The notes under the pieces are model-generated. The model was given only the letters and a program-made list of their open reading frames with translations. It did not search any database and had not been told where the DNA came from. Positions 46,804-58,234 of a DNA stretch of 64,000 nucleotides are shown piece by piece. Positions within the stretch are counted from its first letter, which is position 1. Every line of letters starts with the position of its first letter. Source of the stretch: Riptortus pedestris (Eukaryota > Arthropoda > Insecta > Hemiptera > Alydidae); NCBI GenBank assembly GCA_019009955.1, contig CM032233.1, positions 120,994,501 through 121,058,500 of the forward strand, given 5' to 3'. The translations under genes and the position numbers were made by a program.

Positions 46804-47400
46804 AAATTGTTTTAACTGCAAGCGGTACCCCTTAGAACCATAATTAAAAATTTAATTGTCGAGACCTCCTAGAATGCTTATTATGCTAATTTATGACGGG
46901 TAAATTCACTAATCCTCATAAATTAAATTCTTGTTAAAGAAAAGTCATTATTTTTGTGGTAATGTCACTACAGCATTAATATTTCAGGTCAGTTGGAAGC
47001 TGTTGGTTTACCTATTTCCAGCTTCGAAGACTACTTCTGGATTGGGATTTTCGAAGTTAGCGAACATAAATGAATTAAATGGTATTTATTGGAGGCACCA
47101 TTTGCAAGTTATAAAGTGTCGCTAAAATGACTTATCTATAAAATCTAAATGTTAAACAGATATGAATATTTCCTGTGTTCTCTCAACAAGACATTCTGTG
47201 TGAGGGTCAAAATTCATTAAATTTGTCGCCGACTCAGCTGTTATCTTTTCTAACTAAACCACACTTTTTTAAATTATAAAAGAGGGCAGAAAATTGAGTT
47301 TTGATAGTGCTACAGCTATCGATAGGCCTATTGAATATCGATCATACATTCGATTATAGCCCCTCCCTCGTTGACACCTCTATTACTGGCCCACTCTACG
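46804..47400. other. No gene recognised
   Basis: AT-rich sequence; the open frame at 46931-47125 shows no known motif. Confidence 0.5.
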
Positions 47401-47554
47401 TTGTCTTTTAGGGGTGAGTTATTTAATTTAATTTTGCAATGATAATATTTGTGCGAGGAGTAAGGATTTTGGAAGTGAAGGGAAAACGGACTGTGTGCCT
47501 TAGGCTATATTGATCTGGCTAAGAAATGAGAGGCCCTCGGAGCCTTTCCCTATT

Positions 47555-47770
47555 AAAAAATGTTGATGGGGAGGGCTCCTGGCCCTAAGGGTTTAATTTA
47601 AATTGTATAAAAAAGGGCGAGGGTGAGGCCCCCGCACCCTGCAGTTTTTTCTTTCTCCGTTTCTCTCCTCCCCAAGGTTCTTTTCTTTTAAGGACCATAC
47701 CGTAAATAAACTTTCCATTGTCTTTTTATTTCCGACGTTTTGAATAAGGCGCGCTGAATTTTTTCCTCAA
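47555..47770 (+). other. Possible solo LTR or old promoter-like segment
   Basis: TGTATAAAAAAGGGCG (TATA-like, near 47605) is followed ~95 bp later by GTAAATAAACTTTCC (AATAAA) and TTGTCTTTTTATTTCCGACG, an LTR-like U3-R-U5 layout. No TG…CA borders or target duplication were confirmed. Confidence 0.25.
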
Positions 47771-48566
47771 GGATGTTGAAATTTATGGTCCATAGTTGCT
47801 ATAAAGCGGAAAATTAAATTGACCTATTAGATTTATTGGGGAGATTTCAATTACCTTTAGTTTTACTGGAGATACATTGATGTTTCACTCACTAGCTAAT
47901 AGCTATCCACAGAAATCAGATGATTTCTGTAGTCATCAGTTTAGTACACAATCTGTTACTAGTTTTGATTAGCCTTGACGTTGTTCTCAGAGCAGAAGGT
48001 AATGGAGGTATATGGGTGAAAGGTTGGATTAACGAGGCTCTCCGAAATGTGTTAAGGACGAAAAGTGAGTTTTTCTACAGAATTAACGTTTGATCGATAC
48101 GATTCATAGTCATTATGCTACTTCAACAGAGTAAGAAAAGGTGGCATACTGGCCACAAAGTTGGAAGGGCAGATATTATAAAGAGATTCATTGACCATAC
48201 TGCTAATTTTAGAAAATACAACTATTAAGGGCTATCCAAATCTCTTTACCATCCTACAACAATATACTGTAACAGATATTGGCCTATTATTAAGTTAAAT
48301 GTGCTCAAGATGGTGGATTATTGTAGTGGCTCATTAAAGTTGCAGCGTAACTTCCTTTTGGAATTTTCGCAATGATTGAAACGCAGGTAAACTGGTATAT
48401 GGCACGCTGATGATTTCGTCTGCCATGAACAATATATATATAAACTTGAACAAATCGACTTTTTGGACAAAGCTTCTCACCAAGACGCTTTCACTGTCGT
48501 AAGAAAACTCATAATTAATGATTGGAATAATTTATGATATAATTCTGACATTAAACTCTGAGAAGT
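47771..48566. other. No gene recognised
   Basis: Unassigned AT-rich DNA with no motif-bearing frame. Confidence 0.5.
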
Positions 48567-48578
48567 CAAATCGAATAC

Positions 48579-48815
48579 GCGGAGCTCGGGTTGGCCGTGC
48601 GAGTTAGGGCGTTGGTCCTAATCTCGCATGGCAGACCTAGTGTGGCGGGTTCGAATCCCGCCCTGGACAGCAGAAATTTATTTGATGACGGACTCATTAT
48701 ATAAACTCCTTAGGCCCACCCTGACTAGAAAAGGATGGTAACCTGTAGATATCCCGTCCCGATTAGCCTAGTAGTATAAAGTGGACGTAAAATAAAAATA
48801 AAAAAAAAATAAAAA
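48579..48815 (+). mobile_element. tRNA-derived SINE, copy 5 (best preserved)
   Basis: GCGGAGCTCGGGTTGGCCGT head, near-consensus B box GGGTTCGAATCCCGCC, GTAACCTGTAG body, A-rich tail. Flanked by an 11-bp duplication AAATCGAATAC (48568-48578 and 48816-48826). The intact B box makes it the clearest evidence of tRNA origin. Confidence 0.93.
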
Positions 48816-48888
48816 AAATCGAATACACTAAATTGGACTTCAAGTAATAGACACTCTAGAAGAATTGAAATAGTACTTACACACCTAC

Positions 48889-49340
48889 GCACAGGCTGCG
48901 TAAATTAAGCAGATTTCCCACGTGAAGATTAATAATAGATAAACATACATACTGCTAACACAACACCACCGTGTATATCAAGTGAATAAATACAAACGGT
49001 AACAAGAAATCTTTCCCCTGCAGGTGGGGCTTTACTGAAGGCTGAAAACTGAAAAATCCAAATAATATTATCAGTTACTTTTCAAGATAGAGAATAAATA
49101 TAAATAACAATATCTATATTATATTTAATTTACAATAAGATTCATTCTATACATTTTTTCGATCCACCGTATAGTAACGGATATATTTCGAATTTTCAAA
49201 ATTCTCCCCCTTTAAACCCCCCCCCCCTCACCCTTGTCCGATTTCAGCCGTTAACGAACTTGATCTTTCTTTTACATAAAACTACTAAATATCGAGTTTG
49301 GTAACGATCGAACAAAAATTGCAGCCGCTAGAGCGTTAAC
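48889..49340 (+). repeat. Hairpin-ended element, left half (copy g)
   Basis: From CAGGCTGCGTAAATTAAGCA then GATTTCCCACGTGAAG to CAGCCGCTAGAGCGTTAACA. It stops at a TA/TG microsatellite followed by Helitron-like units. Confidence 0.8.
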
Positions 49341-49341
49341 A

Positions 49342-49343
<2 letters not shown>

Positions 49344-49377
<34 letters not shown>

Positions 49378-49426
49378 TGTGTGTGTGTGTGTGTATATAT
49401 ATTATATATGTGTGTGTGTGTGTGTG
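49344..49426. repeat. TA/TG compound microsatellite
   Basis: Alternating TA (about 49345-49371), TG, TA and TG blocks. Confidence 0.93.
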
Positions 49427-49429
49427 GGA

Positions 49430-50455
49430 AAATCACGATATTTCGTTTCCTATTGATTTTTCGTTAAACATGTACGTAACAGAAGATGTTTATTTTTTTA
49501 TTTAAGTAACTCTTGTTTATACACGTTTGTCGCATTCCGCAGTATTAACAAGATATACGCTAAAATCTATAGCGTGTGTCACTAATTTCAGAGAGCATAA
49601 AAGAAACCAAACTCACCAAAACTCCGTATGTAATTTAGGATTAATTAATAATTAAAGGATTATAAGCTATATTAAAATTTCTAGGTGCGAACAGGAGTGG
49701 GGGTTAGGCCTGAAATGAAAGCTCGGGCTATTTCGTTTTCAAATGGTTTTTGGCCTTACGTGCACAAAACAAAAGTTTTTTATTTTGATATTTAAAGCAA
49801 CACTTCTTGACAAGGAAGTATAAATGAGATACATGCTAAAAACGATAGCGGGAGTGAACAACTTTATTGGGCACAAACGACTAAACAGTTCTGACCAATA
49901 CTCAGTATGTGGGTTAGTATTAGATCTTCCTTCATTATCAGCTCTATATTTTTTTTTTAAAATGACAGGAGCGGGGGCTATATGGAACCCCTGAAATGAA
50001 ATGTTGGGATATTTCATTTTTGATTGGGTTTTCAGCAAATGTGTACATAACTAACGCTCTTTAGTTTGTTATTTAGAGTAACATTTGTTATTTACTCTTT
50101 TGTCGTATAACGGCTAAAAACTATACCGGAAGTCAGGGTCTTTAATTGGGGTATAGATTATCTTATTTCCTCCGATATGTTGATCTTATTGAAATAACTT
50201 TGTACTATCTATAAATATTAAACGTTATTTGGTAATGGCATTAAACAAAAGACAATATGCATTTAATCTCAATTTAAACATTTTTATTTATTCTTCAAAA
50301 CTAAAATTCCTATTCTATAAGTCCCCTACCTGTCCCTTGTTGAAAACAATGCGCCCAGATGGGAAGTTTAGTTGTACACATTGAAGGCTTGCCAAAAAAT
50401 ACTATCATCATTCGCCAGCAAATGATTTCCCGAGCAAATACCGGGTACCTTAATA
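49430..50455 (+). mobile_element. Helitron-like remnant with ~295-bp units
   Basis: Three diverged units with CGATATTTCGTTTCC…CGTAACAGAAGATGTTTATT-type phrases near 49438, 49730 and 50008, then AATGCGCCCAGATGGGAAGT and the decayed terminus CCCGAGCAAATACCGGGTAC. The CTAG end is lost (TTAATAAAA). Confidence 0.72.
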
Positions 50456-51890
50456 AAATTCCTCAATTAAGAGGAATTTAGAGGCCTCACTGGGGCAAAA
50501 TATAAATTAAGCAAGCAGGTCTCATTGAAAATTGGATCTAGAGACGTGAAAATGATAATCAGTCTTTTTTAAATTCAATTGTGAATTGACCAGTGAGGGT
50601 TAATGACTGAGGGATTACATGAAGGGATGTGAATTAAGATGTGGTGTTCCTGTTTCGATAACCCATTACTAGCATTGTATTGCTGTTGGCGAGAAAGGGA
50701 TTACTACAACCCAAAGGACACATAACAGAACATACTATGAAAAATTTGAATACTAAGTTTCTTCGTCCGGCATACACTAAAATATTTTTAAGAATAGTTA
50801 TTAAATACATAAAATAGATACATTTGATGTGTTTGGGCTGCTTTTTCGAATAGAAACTTTGAATATTACTTATTTTATAATAAAAAAAATGCTATCCACT
50901 ACTATGGTACTTATGACCAATAAAATTTAGAATAACGAATTTGGATTGAATAGTAAACATTTAATGTTTCGTCTGACGAACCCAGCAATAGATTTTCAGT
51001 AGTTCATCGATTGTCCAGAAAGCTGTAAAATTTAATAAAAATAAATACTCAGACACCCACACATTTGGTCCTTCTTACCCATGGCCTATGTTTATGAATG
51101 TTTCGAAAAGCTCGCAAAAATCACACCTTATGAGTCTGATAAAATACAAAATCGTGTTTTATAAATCTCATGGAATGGAGCATTTAGTGTCCTATCACCT
51201 CACCGCCCATCTTTTATAGTCATCATAACTTATAACGAGATGATCTTTACAAGTTCCAAAGGTCAAATGGAACTGTTAACCCTTATTTTTATGTGTGTGT
51301 ATGTGCGAGTGGTTGAGTGAATTAAAAATATAAATTTAGCATAAATATTCTAGAACTGTATATCTCATTCTTAAAATAAGGCTTTAAATATTTTTTGAAT
51401 CAATTACCCCATAACATTGATTTCAGAGTTTATTTATCCATAATCTGATGAAACCTTTAATGAATAGACGCTACGGATACAATTTGGTCCGTCACTCTAT
51501 TGGAGACATGTCATTCCAGGTCCTCCTTGGATAACAGAGGTTGTACGCCGATTTGATCACTCACTACGTAAAACCTCTGATCACAAATCCCTCGAGTCGC
51601 CCGGGGGCTGCTAAGGATATTAAAGGTCTATAATGCCATCACTAAAAAAATAAAATAACAAAATATATAGTAAGCCCTCTATTTGTAAAGCATAGGGTTG
51701 ACTATCAGTTTGCATTCCTTCAGTTTCTACCTTCTTCCAGTTTACCTCTTTATAGTGTTTTTCTTTTTTTATTATTAACTAATATTTTAGATTTAATTTT
51801 TTTAATTTATATTCTGTCTTGTTTTAAGTTGAATTGCCAATTTAACGGAATCTCAAATAAATAAACAAAAACACATTCCCACCATGCTTA
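50456..51890. other. No gene; possible LINE 3' tail near 51860
   Basis: Unassigned AT-rich sequence. AATTGCCAATTTAACGGAAT then CTCAAATAAATAAAC at about 51833-51868 resembles a LINE 3' tail. Confidence 0.4.
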
Positions 51891-51892
51891 TT

Positions 51893-52200
51893 TTAAAATA
51901 CATTTGTCATTACATCGTTGTACATTAAAATATGGCCAATAACCTTCACCTTTCTTTTCTCAATAGTCTTGTCAGGACGTTTACTTTCTCTTACTACTTT
52001 AAGGTATTCTTCATTTGATTTCTTATGAAAGTTAGATAATTCCAATATATCCTGGCGATTGTACGCCAATTCCAAATTTTCATTGCCACGAAAAGATAAA
52101 ATTCTTGTTCGTGAAGAGTCCACCTTTCGTTCCCATAAAGCAGTACACACCAAACAAATAACTTAGCAAACTTCTGTTTCCGGAAGTTCTATTTAGCTAG
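51893..52200 (-). pseudogene. LINE C-terminal fragment (tentative)
   Basis: The minus strand reads FVWCVLLYGNERWTL in one frame and KRKVKVIGHILMYND at the end. These resemble the 'YGCE.WT' and 'R..GHI.R.' blocks following the RT domain in RTE-type LINEs. Frames alternate, so it is broken. Confidence 0.5.
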
Positions 52201-52484
52201 AGCTTTTATTCTATCAAATTCAGGTCCACTTTCATTATCTTGCCACCAGTGCAAAGCCAACTGCAAATCTACTGCAATGATCCGATTTATGTTAAACTTT
52301 ACATAGTTTTAGCTTCCCATACACAGTCATTTATAACGATTTGTGTGTTTCTGGTTCTTGTGAACGTTCAAAATCAACCTTCCGTCTATCCAATCTATTC
52401 CTTTTTCGCCCATGCAGAAAAACAACAACTTTCAGTAAACGGCATCAAAAAGTCATTTTAAAGCTGTAAATTTATTGTGATCAA

Positions 52485-53376
52485 TAGATTTCCCTTAAGG
52501 GAAATCAGTTATTGAGGTCGTACTCATGACGCGATTTTCGAAAATTTTCTTCAAACGTCCATCGATCCTACCCAGATGACGAAAATGAGGTTTGTTCACG
52601 CTCTAGCAGTCGCAATTTTATCGTTACCAAACTCGATATTAAAAAATAAAGACCAAGTTCGTTAATGGCTGAAATGAGACCAGTGGGAGGGAGGGTTTAG
52701 AGGGGGGATTTTCGAAAATTCGAAATATCCCTGTTTTAAGTCGGATCAAAATAATGTCTAGAACCAATCTTATTGCAAATTACATGTGCTAAAAAAATTT
52801 TTATATACATTTATTCTCTATCTTGAATATTAACCGAGATATTTGTATTTTTCAGCTTTCAGCCTTAATTAAGCCCCCACTGCTGCTCATGTTACATAAA
52901 CAATACTCTGTTATACAATAAACCACATTATTCAAATCTTAAATACCAAATATTGTTTTCAAGAGACCTATGTTATACGAGATACATGCATATATGTTCT
53001 GGTGACTCCCCCCCCCCCCCCGTTCTAAGTTCTTGGACAACTAAAATTTGATTGATTGGGGTAAAATGTATTCTGATTCATTATAAATTACAGTACCAGA
53101 TATAGTAAATAGTTTTCAATAAAATGAATATGTTATATTCTGATATATTTCAGTAATTGTTTTTCTTTCCGGTGAGAGGTTGGCAGACCTGTTTGTTTAC
53201 ATTTCAGACGCTTCCCGTCAGGAGTTTATTAAAATTGACTGAAAGATTTCTTATTACCGTTTGTATTTATTCACTTAATATTCACGGTAGAGTTGTGTTA
53301 CCATCATGTAGATTTATGTATTGTTAAACTTTGCGTAGGAAATCTGCTTAGTTAACGCAGCCCCTGCGTGACGGAC
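52485..53376 (-). mobile_element. Hairpin-ended ~0.9 kb element, copy h
   Basis: A reverse copy, complete at both ends: TAGATTTCCCTTAAGGGAAA then TCAG at 52485; GGAAATCTGCTTAGTTAACG then CAGCCCCTGCGTGACGGAC ending 53376. It lacks the TA tract (CACGCTCTAGCAGTCGCAAT follows directly), so the microsatellite is not essential to the element. Confidence 0.85.
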
Positions 53377-53550
53377 CTTTTGATTGATGTCTCTCCTCTT
53401 CACCAGTTTAACTAAACGGTAAATGTCATCCTTATTCCTCATCCGAATGGGAACTCAAATAGGTCTTCATAGATGTATAGTTCACATTTTTTCTTGACCT
53501 ATTTTGTTTTTATTATACATTGTAGTAATGCTGTGGCATAAGAGAAAAGG

Positions 53551-53600
53551 TCCGTCACGCAGGGACGGCGTAAACTTAGCAGATTTCCCAAGTGCTGGTA
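53551..53600 (+). repeat. End fragment of the hairpin-ended family
   Basis: GTCCGTCACGCAGGGACGGC then TTAGCAGATTTCCCAAGTG, opposite in direction to copy h ~175 bp away. Confidence 0.8.
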
Positions 53601-54192
53601 TAGCATACTTATGATTACATCTCAACACATATTCTCTATTTCTATTTTAAACTGATGAGTAGAAGGGCGGGGGGGGGGATAAGAAAGCACGAATAACTCA
53701 CTTCCTGATTTTCTTTTTTTGTATGGAAATCCGTCTATCTTCGTCACATAGAGTTTTTTAGTTTGGTTACCTACTGTGTTTTATTAAATAATCTGTTTTT
53801 ATATTTGATTATAGCCTTCCACGTTTCGGTGAGTATAACACCGCCAATTGTATTTTTTTTGTTCATCTCTAGTGCTTCTAAAACTAGTCTTTTAACAAGG
53901 TGATGTAGAAGTAGGCATGTAGAAGTTTTGTCCCTGCCATATACGGAAGTGTTATAGCGTTGAACTTGAAAATTTTTATTTTCATGATGAACCTTAGCAA
54001 TACCTACAAGGGGAGTAGACGGCCCTCCCCCCGCCGATTTGAACGAAAAATTTGTAATGTGTAGTACCTAATGAAAAACAAATTCTGTTAAAGCAAGAGA
54101 ACGCACTTCTAATGCGGTCTTCTAAAAAAAAAAAAAAAAATGTTAAAGATTTGCCCAAAGTCTTGAGTTGTTCCCAAGACGTTCAGTTCGAA

Positions 54193-54266
54193 GAGCGGTG
54201 GCTGAGTTGATAGCTTTCTTCTTTTGTAACCGCAAGATCTCGAGATGGCATCTCGCCTGGAGCGAC
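54193..54266 (+). repeat. tRNA-like segment in left arm
   Basis: AGCGGTGGCTGAGTTGATAG (A-box-like) and ATCTCGAGATGGCATCTCGC (degenerate B box) occur ~45 bp apart. The right-arm counterpart is better preserved. Folding is not convincing enough for a functional tRNA gene. Confidence 0.5.
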
Positions 54267-54357
54267 TATTTTATTTTTTAAAATATATTTTGTTTCTAGA
54301 GCGTTTATTTAATATTAATAAATAAATAAAAAAGTTGTTTGAATTATTGACATTTAA

Positions 54358-54756
54358 ATTTTAACGCGTTCTATATATTTAAAGAAAATTGCTGACGTAT
54401 ATTTCTACCATCAAGCTAAAAATGTTATTAAGTGTCTCCAAAACTGTTTGTATTTGATTGAACAGAATCGCGAAATATCGTCTAGAAAGGATTTAATTAA
54501 AATTTATTCTATACTTCAAAACCAATTATCATCGCCAATATTTGTTGATATGTTTTGGTAAGCAAGGTTTCCTTCGACACATTGCGATGAAAGAGATTTT
54601 TTTAAAAAAAATCAAGTTTGCTTTCCTCAGACATTTTTTAAACGCCCTTCGGAAAAAGCTGTATTTAGTAGATGTGCCATAAATTTACGTTTTGATTGCT
54701 TTTATGATCAACATCATCCAGCATCTTGCAAAGGCACTACAGATTCCACTAATTAA
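54358..54756 (+). pseudogene. Unrecognised 132-codon frame, one in-frame stop
   Basis: A single frame opens after TAA at 54355-54357 and closes at TAA 54754-54756, with one internal TAA at 54559-54561 (codon 68). No start Met is obvious; the first is just before the stop. The N-terminal half is helix-like and basic (VYFYHQAKNVIKCLQNC, then REISSRKDLIK). The second half has spaced cysteines: THCDERDFF, NQVCFP, SRCAINL, RFDCFYDQHHP and SCKG. Holding frame across 400 bp of AT-rich DNA is unusual. It fills the centre of the long-inverted-repeat element. I do not recognise the family; it may be a C-terminal protein fragment captured by, or belonging to, the element. Confidence 0.5.
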
Positions 54757-54997
54757 TATTACATGTTAAATTTATTTGTGTTCAATTATTAGTAATATAT
54801 TTTTCGTATAATATTAAATATTTCCTTATATTATATTTTTGATAGAAAGCATTCGAATTTTCTTTAAATATATAGAACACGTTATAAATTAAATGCCAAT
54901 AATTCAAACAACTTTTTATTTATTTATTTATTAAGATTAAATAAGCGTTATAGGAAAAAAATAATAATCTCTAAAAAATAATAATTGTCGCTCCCGG

Positions 54998-55075
54998 CGA
55001 GATTCGATCTCGAGATCTTGCTGTTACATAAGAAAAACGGTATCAACTCAGCTACCGAAGCTCTTTGAAAAATAC
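54998..55075 (-). repeat. tRNA-like segment in right arm
   Basis: On the minus strand, TTCGGTAGCTGAGTTGATAC (A-box-like) is followed by GAGATCGAATCTCGCC (B-box-like, with a 5-bp T-arm-like stem). This suggests a pol III promoter of tRNA origin within the element arms. The acceptor stem does not pair well. Confidence 0.5.
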
Positions 55076-55499
55076 GTCTTCGGAGCAACTCAAGACTTTG
55101 GGCAAATCTTTTTCTTTAGGTACTAAACATTATAAAAACTTCGTTCAAATCTGTGGGGGGTAGGACGTGCATTCTCCTTGCTAGTTTCTTCTTCATTTTT
55201 CTGTAAACTCTTTGTACTTCCCTTTTTTTTAGTGGAATTCTTCTAAATAAAATCAGACCGCTGGCACATAGCCGATCTCCACTAAATGGAATTTTTTCCC
55301 AGCGATGTACCCTTAAACATACACGCGCGTAAAATATTTAACTCGCTTCTTTAGTCAAACCTTTTTTCTTCATCATATCTAGGATCTATGGACATTACAA
55401 AATGTGACTAAGAGACCCTTGGAGCAGATACAACTGTTGGAACAGGAGCAACTGTTTGTTATCCTTTCTGCCGTCGGTTCCTCTTACTGCTCGCTTTCT

Positions 55500-55665
55500 C
55501 CAGTTATCCCGCTCCCGAGGGTTTAGCTTATAATGTAGATATAGGAGGCGGGCGGGGCGATGGAGGAGTTAGCGCGGGGGCGGGCGAGGGTGGGGGATCA
55601 TGGAGGCCTCTCTTTCCCGTCTCATTCGTCCGCCGGCCGCCGCCCTCGCACTCTCTACTGTAAGT
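55500..55665 (+). promoter_or_regulatory. Local GC/CpG-rich patch upstream of a candidate first exon
   Basis: GC-rich sequence (GGCGGGCGGGGCG, GCGCGGGGGCGGGCG, CCGCCGGCCGCCGCC) in an otherwise AT-rich region, immediately before and across an ATG and a consensus GTAAGT donor. Could mark a promoter; inference only. Confidence 0.35.
55600..55659 (+). CDS. Candidate first coding exon (20 codons), possibly mitochondrial presequence
   Basis: ATG at 55600 in the context GGATCATGG opens MEASLSRLIRPPAAALALST and ends exactly at a GTAAGT donor (55660). The Arg/Ser/Ala/Leu-rich composition resembles a mitochondrial targeting sequence, although Glu3 is atypical. No partner exon was found downstream in the window, which is repeat-filled. 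It may belong to a gene extending beyond the window, or be chance. Confidence 0.35.
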
Positions 55666-56150
55666 ACCCTACAGCCCAAATCTTCGTCATTCTCTCTTCA
55701 TACACCTCATTCACCTATATCTTCTTCATCTTTAGCCATTCTTCACTATCTTGGTTCTTTCAAAACCTTACTAACAAGGCATTCAGGACTCCCGCCCCCT
55801 TTCTATCGTTAACTTTTGTCCGTGCTGACCAACTCCTTCTGGACTAGCAATTCACTTCTCATTGCCGGAATATCCTCACCCCGCTCTAGATTATAAACTT
55901 TTTCGTTGCAAACTACCTTCTCTACTGACTTTGTTATCTTTATTCTTTATCACCTATAATTCTTTCCAGAGTTCCTCTTTCCTCACTGTTGCCCCGTCAT
56001 CTTTCATTTTGCTTCTTTACTTTCCCCTTCATGTTTCCTCTTAATCCTTTATCACCAACTAGTCAGCATATCATCTTTTCACTCTTTCACTTATTTATCT
56101 TGTGATATCACTAGTGATTCCTACTCTTATCAATAATTACTCTCTCTCTC
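55666..56150. other. Pyrimidine-rich sequence, no gene confirmed
   Basis: Open frames here (e.g. 55862-56044) reflect biased CT content. If the upstream exon is real, this is its intron. Confidence 0.4.
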
Positions 56151-56204
56151 CCATATACCTTAATAATATGTTATACGGTACAGTGTGTAGTTATCTTGTG
56201 TATA

Positions 56205-56700
56205 ATGAACTGGTTACCCGGACATACAAACATTAGACAAAGCACACCAGTAGACCAACTCGCCAAATCAGCTACTCAAAAAAGAACTCACAACACTACA
56301 TATTGTACACAACAAGATATTCAAGCCCAAGCAAAACATATATACAACTCATGACAGAAATCTTGGTTTGCCACAAGTGACAACAAACTTCGAGAACTGA
56401 ATAATTAGTGAATGACCTACCTCGAAAAGGCTATCTAGAAGAGAAGAAGGTAGTTTTAACGAGGTTAAAAATTGACCATTCACGACTGATTCACACTTAC
56501 TTGCTGGAGAAGACGAACCCTACTGCCACACTATAACTGTAGACTTAATATAAAACACATACTAACTGACTGCTATCTAATGACTCACATAGACCTACCA
56601 TACACTTTGGCTGAATTACTACATGACCGTAGGCAGTATATAGACCATGTATTACACTACTTGAAACATAACGTTTTCAAAAAATTATAATGTAGGACAA
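56205..56700 (+). pseudogene. Jockey-type LINE RNase H/C-terminal fragment
   Basis: Reads IMNWLPGHTNIRQSTPVDQLAKSAT (given here as NWLPGHTNI and VDQLAKSAT), matching the RNase H 'W.PGH..I.GNE.AD.LAK' block, then RLKIDHSRLIHTYLL-like sequence, DEPYCHTYNC and LNIKHILTDCY, matching the C-terminal zinc-like 'C..C…..KHIL..C' block. Stops and shifts break it. Related to the LINE at 44420-46803. Confidence 0.7.
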
Positions 56701-57594
56701 TATTGAAAATATTTGCAGAAATGAGCATACTTGCGTAAATTATTCATCGCATTTCTCTTCCTTTTGTTTTTCTCCATTTATCTCTCTCGATCGTATCAAC
56801 AACCATCGATGTTCCTATTCATCTGCTTTATCACACTTTTTACTTCACTGATTGTTCGTATGAAGGAAATAGCTTGTCACATAAATAGACGTACTGACTA
56901 TTTATTTACATATTTCAACTTATCATCTCTTATCTATTCTTAGACATGTCTTCCTCTCAACTTCGTAATGTTTTTTCTCATTCAAACCTACTTCCATTAA
57001 CCCAAACTGTTCATTAATCTCACCTAACTCACTCTCCCTCCCTAATATTGAGTGGTATTTCTAGATATTTGGATTGATATGAAAATATTAAAAATAAAAA
57101 CAACACATACGTTTAAAATAATTTAGTTCATTCAAAGATCAGTCTGAAGTGTAATATTGTTGTTCTATATTTGTGTGTTATTAAAATAATTGAATACAAT
57201 GTTATCTAAGAAACTAACTCATAATGATTTTGGAATATGAATATTATTCATGTATTATTGTATTCTTGTAGGCAAGTTTAATATTTATATATTGTTTTAT
57301 ATCATTGAAATAATTAGCAAGTAATATTGATTTACTGGACAATTTATTTATTTAGCCTAGTGAAGCGGATGAGCTGTCCAACTGATGTATGAAAGAATAA
57401 AGGAATTGAATGCCTCCCTTCTTCTTTGTGCCGTCTCAATATACGACCAATTGCTTTTCATTATACTATGATATTTCTATATTCTATTAGTCACAGATAT
57501 TTCTCAATATTTCACCCTCTCAGTCTCTCCTGTTGACCTTTTACAACAGGCACAATATATTCATACCTTTCTATTATCTAAATATAATAGGTTT

Positions 57595-58005
57595 TAAAAT
57601 ACGTTCGTAGTGTTTCTTACTGGTGATTTCAATAAAAACTTCAGATTCTTGTAAATATTTTTCATCAATTATATATGACCCATTTCGATCAATTACATGT
57701 TGCCATCTTTCAGGTAATTTTTTAATTCCGTCGTCCCAAAACTTCTCAGATGTATGCGCAATGAACTCCTCCGTGTGCTTTTTTTAGTCCTCGAGTGAAT
57801 TAAAGTTTTTCCCGTTAAGAGAGTTTTGAAGGGCCCGAAATAAGTGAAAATCTGTTGGGGCAAGGAATAGTATTGGTGGGGGACCAGATCCAAGCCAAAC
57901 TCCAATAATTTTTGCCGGGTCTGCAAAGAAACGTGAGGACGGGCGTTATCGTGATGGAAAATTATGCCTTTGCTTTTCTCTTCCATTTTGAGCAAGCATA
58001 CCACT
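57595..58005 (-). pseudogene. SETMAR-type mariner transposase C-terminal remnant
   Basis: The minus strand reads GIIFHHDNARPHVSLQTRQK then LLEFGLDLVPH, the second catalytic Asp block. A frameshift follows where YSPDLAP.D is expected. The frame recovers at KLPERWQHVIDRNGSYIIDE then KYLQESEVFIEI, the typical C-terminus of the Hsmar1/cecropia-like mariners. The N-terminal half and ends are missing. This is a different mariner lineage from those at 22531 and 24100. Confidence 0.82.
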
Positions 58006-58233
58006 TAAAGATAAGGGATCTCGGTTGAAACTGGTACATAAAAGCTCGTTAACTAATCCTTTTTTTAAAATATGTAAACATTATTGACCAACTAAACATG
58101 ATTTTATAAACACAAAGAGGATTAAATTGAAATATTGATAAACGCTACGAACTATTTTACAACCAATAGTTGTTCTCTCTCACCCTGATTCTGTACCTCA
58201 TCCTCTTTCACACTACTTCCCTTCCTCTCTCTC

Positions 58234-58234
58234 T

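Larger units (their letters stand above)
54010..55185. mobile_element. Long-inverted-repeat (foldback) element
   Basis: The left arm 54010-54390 and the right arm about 54855-55185 are inverted copies: GATTTGAACGAA, GATTTGCCCAAAGTCTTGAG, CAAGATCTCGAGAT, CTCGCC.GGAGCGAC, AATAAATAAATAA, AGTTGTTTGAATTATTG and CTATATATTTAAAGAAAATT all match across ~330 bp. The ~465-bp centre carries an unrecognised reading frame. No target duplication was found. It could instead be two oppositely inserted copies of a tRNA-derived repeat, but the matched outer and inner borders favour one element. Confidence 0.78.

Noticed and set aside
48579..48680. tRNA gene (A and B boxes, TTCGAATCC loop)
   Set aside because: Part of a dispersed element with target duplications and a tail; a SINE head rather than a functional tRNA gene.
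54550..54566. GTAAGC as splice donor ending an exon
   Set aside because: The same frame continues beyond it with only one stop, which is simpler than an intron with no acceptor seen.
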